From a virus, in the IMG/VR virus record IMGVR_UViG_3300049222_000072, positions 1 through 20,383 of that record: DNA of 20,383 nt; one strand, written 5' to 3'. Shown here piece after piece: positions 6,519 through 12,800 of this stretch. Every line of letters begins with the position of its first letter. The stretch's first letter is position 1. The translations under genes were made by a program, and so were the position numbers. A model generated the notes under the pieces. That model searched no databases. It worked only from the letters and a program-made list of their open reading frames with translations, and had not been told where the DNA came from.

Positions 6519-7202
6519 TTATATCCCTAGCTCCTTAGCTTTTTTAAGTAAATTAGAGACTCCCATAGGAGTCCAAGTATTTTTCCCTCTTCGTGTCTTT
6601 ATGTTTCGTGCCATAAGAGCATTAGCAATACCCTGAAGCGTTACTTTGCCATATCGCTGTATTTCTCTTATTACTGGTATGATTTCTCCACAATATTGAT
6701 CTGCTTGCTCTATCCTGACTTTACTAGCATTTATAGTAGCTACATCTAAATTAACTGGATTGCCAGCCTTCCAGCCACTTGCCCTCTTTTTGTTTAATGC
6801 TTTCTTTGCTGTCTCGCTATATAGCTTTATCTGATCAACACATTGTAAATACATTTGATGTGCATGATATTTCCAAACACTAACTGCATTATCTAATTCA
6901 CGAATTGCATATATAAAAGGATCATTACCCTCTAGCTTCATTAATGCATTACAAAAAGCAAGACTTCTAGGTAGATGTCCTATATTTGGTATGATTAATT
7001 TAGCAGCTCTGCTGTTGCATTTCTTTACAGCTTTTTCTAGTTCAGGTTTATAGTTTTTACGCACACTGGTTTCAACAAATCTATCTATAATAGTTGCCCT
7101 ACCATTTAGTGCTTTATGTAAAAGTGCTTCTCCCCTAACCACATCTTTTGTTGATTTTATGTATACAACAAGTTTGCCATTAGCACTAATATTACTTCTC
7201 AT
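6519..7202 (-). CDS. Degenerate serine recombinase (resolvase)-like protein, probably catalytically impaired
   Basis: The 227-residue protein aligns by eye along its length with resolvase-type serine recombinases: strand LVVYIKSTKD, FVETSVRKNYKPELEKAVKKC, AAKLIIPNIGHLPRSLAFCNALM, then GNP, and a C-terminal helix-turn-helix (about 174-222) with VTLQGIANALMARNIKTRRG and GVSNLLKKA. The active site is eroded. The usual YxRVS motif is YIKS (S17 kept, Arg replaced by Lys, one residue missing). The LDRLSR motif is I74-G75-H76-L77-P78-R79, losing the conserved Asp and first Arg. I start at the ATG at 7202 because AGGAG lies 8 bases upstream; a GTG at 7220 is in frame but overlaps that site. It is paired with the winged-helix gene. 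It may have become a DNA-binding regulator or may be a relic of temperate ancestry. Confidence 0.72.
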   Translation of the reverse strand: MRSNISANGKLVVYIKSTKDVVRGEALLHKALNGRATIIDRFVETSVRKNYKPELEKAVKKCNSRAAKLIIPNIGHLPRSLAFCNALMKLEGNDPFIYAIRELDNAVSVWKYHAHQMYLQCVDQIKLYSETAKKALNKKRASGWKAGNPVNLDVATINASKVRIEQADQYCGEIIPVIREIQRYGKVTLQGIANALMARNIKTRRGKNTWTPMGVSNLLKKAKELGI

Positions 7203-7315
7203 TCTTTTATCTCCTGCCACCCATTAGAATGACAATTATATTTAACATATACATAATATATAGGAATATATATTTATATACAAATATCTAACCTATAAAA
7301 TTATAAAACCTGATC

Positions 7316-7483
7316 CTATCTGACCAATCGTTTATCGTAATGCAACCTATTCTCAAAGTTGCCTTGACATGCCCATTTAGCTCTTCTCTTACGAAAAGCT
7401 AGATACATAGCTGTTTTTATATGTATTATTCTTAGGACTTTGAAACTTATAAATCCTAGTACAAAAAATATTAGATTTTCCAT
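7316..7483 (-). CDS. Small membrane-anchored basic protein, 55 aa
   Basis: The frame begins MENLIFFVLGFISFKVLRII and ends LHYDKRLVR. Residues 4-20 form a hydrophobic segment able to span or anchor in the membrane. The rest is strongly basic (FRKRRAKW) and would face the cytoplasm. Its ATG overlaps the stop of the 65-residue gene as TAATG, supporting real translation. The 95 bases after it up to 7221 are AT-rich and hold no further gene. I do not know its function; a membrane-associated host-takeover or superinfection protein is conceivable. Confidence 0.65.
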   Translation of the reverse strand: MENLIFFVLGFISFKVLRIIHIKTAMYLAFRKRRAKWACQGNFENRLHYDKRLVR

Positions 7484-7680
7484 TATTTACTCTCCTCTTC
7501 TTTTAAAATTTCAATAGCAAAATTGATCGCATTAACAGTTTCTTGATTTGCTACCTTGTTAAGATATTCTCTGATTAAAGGTATAACATCTTTTGGATTT
7601 GTAATTTCTACTTGCTCCACTTCGTTACCCCAACCAGCAAAATCTCTGCTATCAGTGTGTATTTTGAATATTGTTTCCAT
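7483..7680 (-). CDS. Hypothetical acidic protein, 65 aa
   Basis: I choose the start METIFKIHTD at 7680 because GGAG lies 9 bases upstream. In-frame ATGs at 7695, 7710 and 7725 extend into an AT-rich region that looks regulatory, including a TATAAATA. The 65-residue product is acidic, with a beta-like N-terminal half (EQVEITNPKDV) and a helical C-terminal half ending EILKEEESK. The pattern resembles many small phage proteins of unknown function, and I do not assign a role. It is coupled to the 55-residue membrane protein by TAATG. Confidence 0.72.
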   Translation of the reverse strand: METIFKIHTDSRDFAGWGNEVEQVEITNPKDVIPLIREYLNKVANQETVNAINFAIEILKEEESK

Positions 7681-7751
7681 GTTATTTAACTCCATATTTA
7701 TAATTAACATACCCTTATTATACATATTTATATATAAATGTATATATTTAG

Positions 7752-7768
7752 GTATGATATTTATAAAT
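7752..7768 (-). promoter_or_regulatory. Copy of recurring ATATTTATAAAT motif (candidate promoter)
   Basis: GTATGATATTTATAAAT at 7752-7768 (plus reading) matches 14178-14194 at 16 of 17 positions. It sits between the stop of the 149-residue nuclease and the 65-residue gene, about 75 bases before its start. A second TATAAATA (plus 7725-7732) lies nearer the gene. The promoter role is inference. Confidence 0.4.
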
Positions 7769-8217
7769 TAATTTGATAGGGGATTTAACACTGGCACTGA
7801 GCTTAAAGTGTTAAGAGTTTCTTGAAGTGAATCTAATTCCATAGAATCAGTAATAATCTTTTTATCAAAAGTAAAATAGTTTTGTGAGGTAGTGTTAGGT
7901 TTAAACATGATCCTTTTATGTTCATCATAGAAAAAAACAAAGGCGAGAATATCGCAAGTGTATTGTTTGTAAGTTTCAGACATTGATCTTGAGTTCTCAG
8001 CAGCAAATACAAACTTCTTTTCTTTAGTTGCCCTTCTGCTCTTTACTTGCACTGTATATTTAGCATTACCAAACTCAACCATTAAATCTGCTGGATGTTT
8101 CTCTTGCGTTGGATAACAAAAGTCAGCGTATTCAAGTAGGAATGTTTGCGTTAATGATTCGCCTAATGCACCAAGTCTTGAATTAGCTTGATGTTGATCT
8201 GATGTTTTTCTTGGCAT
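7768..8217 (-). CDS. PD-(D/E)XK nuclease-like protein, 149 aa
   Basis: The N-terminal half carries a PD-(D/E)XK pattern: E20 in GALGESL, D44 in HPADLMVEF, and Q57-V-K59 in YTVQVKSRR, where Gln replaces the usual acidic residue as in several resolvase and restriction-type subfamilies. The next strand, CDILAFVFFYDEHKRIMFKP, is consistent with the same fold. The C-terminal 40 residues are less structured. The start overlaps the 3' end of the lysozyme gene by 35 bases. It sits outside the replication module, between lysis and regulatory genes, so it may act in genome maturation, DNA repair or host DNA degradation. No target can be inferred. Confidence 0.75.
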   Translation of the reverse strand: MPRKTSDQHQANSRLGALGESLTQTFLLEYADFCYPTQEKHPADLMVEFGNAKYTVQVKSRRATKEKKFVFAAENSRSMSETYKQYTCDILAFVFFYDEHKRIMFKPNTTSQNYFTFDKKIITDSMELDSLQETLNTLSSVPVLNPLSN

Positions 8218-8626
8218 TTTGACATAAGGCTAGTTGCCTTGAATTGTAAGCTGCTCTATTTGGGGTCTGATGACTATAACGAGAACGTAAAATCTCCTCA
8301 CTTGCTTCTAACCATGCTCCCATCTCCATCAATGCTCTTGTTCTTCTAAAATTCATAAATCCAGTGATCCCCATTTGAAAACACATATCTATACAAACTA
8401 ATCGTGCTTTACTTGGCATAACCTTCCATGCTGGAAATATCTTATCTAAATTGTTTATGACTCTATCTATATCGTTATCAAGCAAATACATAGCTTCTTC
8501 TTCGCTAATACCATTTGCTTCTAGGTTTCTACCTATTCCTATAGTTAATTTATCTTCACTGCATTTATAAGGGTGTACTCTTATACCCTCATGCTTGATA
8601 AGCATTGCTTTTGCTTCTTTAAGCAT
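8183..8626 (-). CDS. T4-type lysozyme (endolysin), Cys in the Asp20 position
   Basis: A 147-residue muramidase of the T4 lysozyme/phage endolysin type that cuts the glycan backbone of peptidoglycan. From the start MLKEAKAMLI, the catalytic Glu is E13 (HEG), and T28 lies in KLTIGIGRNL. The residue matching T4 Asp20 is C22 (YKCSEDKLTIG), with the same spacings (9 and 6). I choose the ATG at 8626 over the in-frame ATG at 8722 because the extra 32 residues overlap the holin gene and do not look like lysozyme. The chosen ATG lies one base after the holin stop. No signal peptide is present, so export depends on the holin. The last 35 bases overlap the next gene. Confidence 0.88.
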   Translation of the reverse strand: MLKEAKAMLIKHEGIRVHPYKCSEDKLTIGIGRNLEANGISEEEAMYLLDNDIDRVINNLDKIFPAWKVMPSKARLVCIDMCFQMGITGFMNFRRTRALMEMGAWLEASEEILRSRYSHQTPNRAAYNSRQLALCQNAKKNIRSTSS

Positions 8627-8627
8627 T

Positions 8628-9020
8628 TTATTTGGTGTGAACACCTTTGACCTTCTCAAACGTCCTAAGTGAGGACATTCCCAAAAGTGATAAAAGAATT
8701 GTAGTAAGTTGTGAAAAATCAAACTGTAGATGTTCTAGCTGTAGATCAACACCACTAACAACTGCTATCCAAGTTGCTGTAGGCAATACAATGTAGTGTA
8801 TGCACAAAGAAAAACCGCAAGAATATCCAATGAAGGGTCGCCAAGATTGTACAAACCAGTTCCCGTTTTTCGCTTCTTCAGCATTGAGACTAATTTGTGC
8901 TTTATCCAGTGATATAAGTTCTTTTTGTAAGTCATGCGATAATTGTTCTTTTAAATCCTTATCTTGGACGAATTTATCCAAGACGTTATTTGCCACTTCA
9001 GCTATTTTTATAATGCTCAT
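8628..9020 (-). CDS. Holin, GTA-type three-transmembrane family
   Basis: A 130-residue membrane protein. Residues 1-50 form a charged amphipathic helix (SHDLQKELISLDKAQISLNA). The sequence WFVQSWRPFIGYSCGF is the conserved entry of the 'holin of 3 TMs' family known from gene transfer agents and marine phages. Hydrophobic segments follow at about 62-92 (possibly two passes) and 103-120. It would form the inner-membrane lesion that releases the lysozyme encoded next. Its stop is one base before the lysozyme ATG. An XhlA-like membrane protein lies just upstream, completing a lysis cassette. Confidence 0.82.
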   Translation of the reverse strand: MSIIKIAEVANNVLDKFVQDKDLKEQLSHDLQKELISLDKAQISLNAEEAKNGNWFVQSWRPFIGYSCGFSLCIHYIVLPTATWIAVVSGVDLQLEHLQFDFSQLTTILLSLLGMSSLRTFEKVKGVHTK

Positions 9021-9023
9021 AAA

Positions 9024-9224
9024 TTAAATTATGTAGTCTTTCAATAAAATTAATAACATTGAAATAACTATTGTTGTAAGACCGCCTTTTATCCAGCTAT
9101 TTAAACCTTTGATATCATCATCTAACTTTTCAAAATGTTTAAATGCTGTAGTCCATCTCTCACTGCATTGTATTTCATGATTTTTCAAATCATGTGCAAC
9201 GTCATGAGCGGTCTTTCTAGGCAT
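9024..9224 (-). CDS. Small one-TM protein, XhlA/holin-accessory-like, 66 aa
   Basis: The N-terminal 45 residues are soluble and helical (HDVAHDLKNHEIQCSERWTT), and residues about 46-64 form a single membrane segment (GLTTIVISMLLILLKDYII). This layout matches XhlA-like haemolysin/holin accessory proteins common beside phage holins. It probably helps set the timing or localisation of lysis, but sequence alone cannot separate it from an antiholin. Its ATG overlaps the stop of the 85-residue gene as TAATG, and the holin start follows 3 bases after its stop. Confidence 0.7.
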   Translation of the reverse strand: MPRKTAHDVAHDLKNHEIQCSERWTTAFKHFEKLDDDIKGLNSWIKGGLTTIVISMLLILLKDYII

Positions 9225-9481
9225 TATTTCTCCTCTACCACTTCTACTTCTTCTTCAGCGTTGATTGCTCTATCAAACGATTCAATACAAAGATTCTTGT
9301 ATTCATTTGTTATGACATAATCATCATATGCTTCTTGAAGTCTAGCTAATTTTCTACCAGCTACGTTTAATTTAGCAGCTATAGCCATTTGTTCCTCATT
9401 TAGATCAGCAGCTCTATACTGCTTATCGTTATAAGTAATAATTACCTGATCTTCAGGTTTTTTCGTTTCAGTGTTTTCCAT
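9224..9481 (-). CDS. Hypothetical acidic helical protein, 85 aa
   Basis: An 85-residue acidic protein. A short strand region (QVIITYNDKQYRAADL) is followed by a long helix of coiled-coil character (EEQMAIAAKLNVAGRKLARL) and ends with a Glu-rich tail (NAEEEVEVVEEK). This order (short 'I/V-x-Y/N-G-x-x-Y' hairpin, then a helix asking for oligomerisation) resembles small phage proteins found near tail fibres and lysis genes in cyanophages and other marine phages; their role is unknown. AAAGG sits about 9 bases before the ATG. It is coupled to the XhlA-like gene by TAATG. The resemblance is from memory. Confidence 0.75.
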   Translation of the reverse strand: MENTETKKPEDQVIITYNDKQYRAADLNEEQMAIAAKLNVAGRKLARLQEAYDDYVITNEYKNLCIESFDRAINAEEEVEVVEEK

Positions 9482-9498
9482 ATATAAATACCTTTTGG

Positions 9499-9515
9499 GT
9501 TTGTTAATTATAAAT
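9499..9515 (-). promoter_or_regulatory. Divergent copy of the recurring GTTTG...TTATAAAT motif
   Basis: GTTTGTTAATTATAAAT (plus reading) matches the 14178-14194 copy at 15 of 17 positions. It lies in the 44-base gap between the 104- and 85-residue genes, upstream of the lysis genes. It could drive lysis-gene transcription. TATAAATA itself is not intact here, which weakens the promoter reading. Confidence 0.3.
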
Positions 9516-9525
9516 TAATTATATA

Positions 9526-9840
9526 CTAAGAATCCAATGTTATTACATCAGATACAGGATTTTTTTCACTTTCTAATTGTGCATCTAAATTTGTTTCTAA
9601 ATCAGCAACAGCTTCTTCACCCATAGCACTAATAACCCATGCTTCTACATCTGAAGATGTAACAGAATCTAAAGGAATAAAATTATCTATTTCTTCACTG
9701 TTTAAAGTTTGTGTACCATAAGTAGAAGCCGAGTAATCTCCATCTTCCTTTGTTACTCTCCAATGCACATTCCATATAACACCAGTATGACCATTGTGTT
9801 CTTGAGTATATACTTCTATTGTTTTGCAATCCCAATTCAT
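9526..9840 (-). CDS. Hypothetical phage protein downstream of tail fibre, 104 aa
   Basis: The segment GVIWNVHWRVTKEDGDYSAS, followed by YGTQTL and a C-terminal helical part (EAWVISAMGEEAVADLETNL), recalls a family of about 100-residue proteins located beside tail fibre genes in pelagiphages and cyanophages ('VHW...DG...YG'). Their function is not known. It is acidic, has no membrane segment and no signal peptide. The ATG comes two bases after the fibre gene's stop, so it is probably translated from the same message. A structural or fibre-associated role is likely from position only. Confidence 0.75.
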   Translation of the reverse strand: MNWDCKTIEVYTQEHNGHTGVIWNVHWRVTKEDGDYSASTYGTQTLNSEEIDNFIPLDSVTSSDVEAWVISAMGEEAVADLETNLDAQLESEKNPVSDVITLDS

Positions 9841-9842
9841 TT

Positions 9843-12800
9843 TTATTCTCTTTTTAATAAGTTAATTTCAGACTGTAAGGCTTCAATCTGTGCTTGTTGT
9901 TCTTGTATAGCTTTAGTTAAAAGAGGTACAAGTTTGCTTTGATCTATTCCTTGATATTCAGGATTGCCTTCATCATCAACTGCATCTTTTTCACCAGTAA
10001 TAGCTTCAGGAACTATGTCTTGTACTTCGTGAGCTAAGAAACCATCAACTGTTGTATCTGCATCAGCTATAAAGTTAAATCTAGCTGGTTTTAGCTGTAC
10101 AACTCTATCAAGAGCATTAAATTCATAATCTACATTTTCTTTTAATCTGTAGTCTGAAGATGTGTTGAAAGATGTTGATGAACCACTTGTTCTAATACTG
10201 CCTACTGTTCCGTTAGGATTTTGAAATACTGCGACACCTGTGCCTGATGTGGTAGAAGTTCCTAAAAATAAAACCATCCTGTCATTAGATGCTGAAGAAA
10301 AATAAGCATGAGTAGTTCCTTTAGTCGTAGTACCCACCAACACGTTGCCTTCACTATCAATACGTAGCCTTTCATTTACATCATTTGAAACAATTCTAAG
10401 CGAATCAGTAGATTCTTCATTTTGTATTCTCCACCATTGACCTCTACCTGAATCAGATAATACAACGGAAGCATTTGTAGCTTCAACGTGTAATGGTGCA
10501 TCAGGAGTACTTGTTCCAATTCCAAGTCTAGTATTAGTTAAATCAAAAACAGAATGTACACCAGTTGATGCTGTATCTGTACCTTTTAATAATCTTAAAT
10601 AGTCTGCCCCACCTGTAGAATATGCATCCAAATGTGCAGCTAAAGAGCCGTTAGTTGATGATTGTAAAACTAATTGTCCGCCTTCAGCACCACCAGCACC
10701 TGAAGGTTTACCAATATGTAGAGTTGATTCTGTGCCTAAACTTGTTGTACCTATGCCTACTGCACCTAAACCATCAATACGGACTCTTTCTATAAAGCTA
10801 GTAGTGCCTTTATAATAACCACCAAATATCATGTCTGATGTTCTAGAAGCTGTTGTTGTATTCCCAAAATAAATAGTTCCAGAACTTCTGTTTGTGTTTG
10901 TTTGTGACGGAGTATTAGAATTAGCAAACAATAAGTTGGAAGATATACCACCATTTAATGCATCTCCTGATGACCATAAAGAAACACCATTCATTACTCC
11001 GTTATTTGTAGTGCCACCATAAAAAACTGTAGCAACATTTGTATAAGTAGGAGCTACTCCAGAAACGTGTAATATAGCCTGTGGTGAAGTAACTCCAATT
11101 CCAACGTTGCCATTACTACCTTCAATTTTAACTTTTGTAGCACCACCTGATTGTAAATAAATATCAGGCGTTCCACTTTCACCAGCATCTAAAATTAAAT
11201 CATTTACACCACCAGCACGAATAGTACCACCAGCAGTCATAATTAAGTTGCCTAATGAATCAACACGGAGTCTTTCTATTGAACTTGCACCACCTGATGC
11301 TGTTCTAAATGCAAACTCTCCACCAGTTCCACTAGCACCATAAGAAACAAATCTTGTTACGCCACCTGAAAAGTCCATAGCAGCAGTAGATGTTCTGTCA
11401 TCTACTAAAGCACCTGTTATAGCTAATGCACCATTGACTGTTAGTTTTTCAGTAGGACTACTCGTACCAATTCCAACCCTATTATTGGTAGAATCAACAA
11501 CTAAAGTAGAGGTATCAACAGTTAAACCATCAGCCACAACTGTACCTGTTACGTCTATGCCTGTTGAGGTTGTATTAAGAACTGTTGAGCCTAAATGTTT
11601 TAAAGCAACAGTTCCACCATTACCTCCATCGGTACAAGTTAAATAGTCATAACCGTCTGAATCTTGTAATTGTAAGTTTGTTCCTCTAACTAAAAGGCTA
11701 CCAGTTCCAGCTTCTTGTATTCTTGAATTAGAACCATCGTGATAAATCTGTAAATCTGAACCTGCTCCAAAGATGGCTTTATCACTATCAGCAAATAATA
11801 TGTCATTACCATTAGATGCTAAATCACCACCAAGCTGAGGAGTTGTATCTTCTACAACATTGTTAATAGAAACAGCTTGTACTCTAGCATCAGTGTAATA
11901 AAGATTAGAGCCTTCTGATAAATCGCCAGTATCTTTTGTTGCAAGTCTTGTATCAAAATCAGAGTTAGCTCTTGCACTTGTATAATATAAATTACTACCC
12001 TCAGATAAATCAGATGTAGATTTACCGCTAAAAGCAGAATTAAATCTAGTTGTTGTGTAGTAAAGATTGCTTGATCCCTCAGATAGATCGTCAGTATCTT
12101 TTGTTCCAAGTCTTGTATCAAATCTTGCATCAGTGTAATAAAGATTAGTTCCTTCTGATAAGTCTGATGTTGAATGATTGCTAATGCTTGAAACTGTACC
12201 TGTAACTGCTCCAGTAACATCACCTTCAATATTAGCAACTAAAGTACCAAGCGAGCTTAATGTAATATTACCTGTAGAAGTACCATCTGCTGTTGTTAAT
12301 CCTAGTGTAAATTTATCAACAGACTCATCCCACATAAATATACCATTATGCTGATCACCCCTATTGATTAACATACCTGAGTCATTAACTGGTGATCCTG
12401 TTAATCCTGCATTAAGTTGGAATAAGTTATCTTCTATATCTAGGTTAGTAGTATCAAGAGAAGTAAGAGTTCCATTGACTGTTAGATTACCTGCTACTGT
12501 TAAGCTATCTGCAATCTGAACATCATCAGGTAGCGATAGTGTTATAGCTGCAGACTCACTTCCACTACCTGATACTGAAACCTTATTTGCTGTACCTGTA
12601 ATAGTTGCAACATAGTTACCTGTAGTGTCAGTACCTAATGCAACTGAATTAGCATCTACACTTGATGCTTGTATTCCTAGTGCATCAACAAATGCTTTAG
12701 TAACTCTTGTATCAATAGCACTATTAGCTCTAGTGTCTGTATAGTAAAAATTAGCTGAACCCTCAGAAACATCATCAGTATCTAATACGACAGCACCAGT

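Noticed and set aside
7203-7220. GTG start at 7220 for the recombinase-like gene
   Set aside because: The AGGAG site lies within those first codons and is correctly spaced for the ATG at 7202.
8226-8240. AAGGC/GCCTT inverted repeat with 5-base loop near the lysozyme end
   Set aside because: Only 5 bp and inside coding sequence; it may be chance. It is not strong enough to call a regulatory element.
8627-8722. Upstream ATG at 8722 extending the lysozyme by 32 codons
   Set aside because: The extra residues lie inside the holin gene and show no lysozyme similarity. The ATG at 8626 just after the holin stop starts at the natural N-terminus.
11852-12238. Out-of-frame minus-strand frame of 128 codons inside the fibre gene, with a repetitive Leu/Ile/Gln-rich product
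   Set aside because: It is an alternative-frame reading of the SEG-NLYYT repeat DNA. Composition and period follow the repeat.
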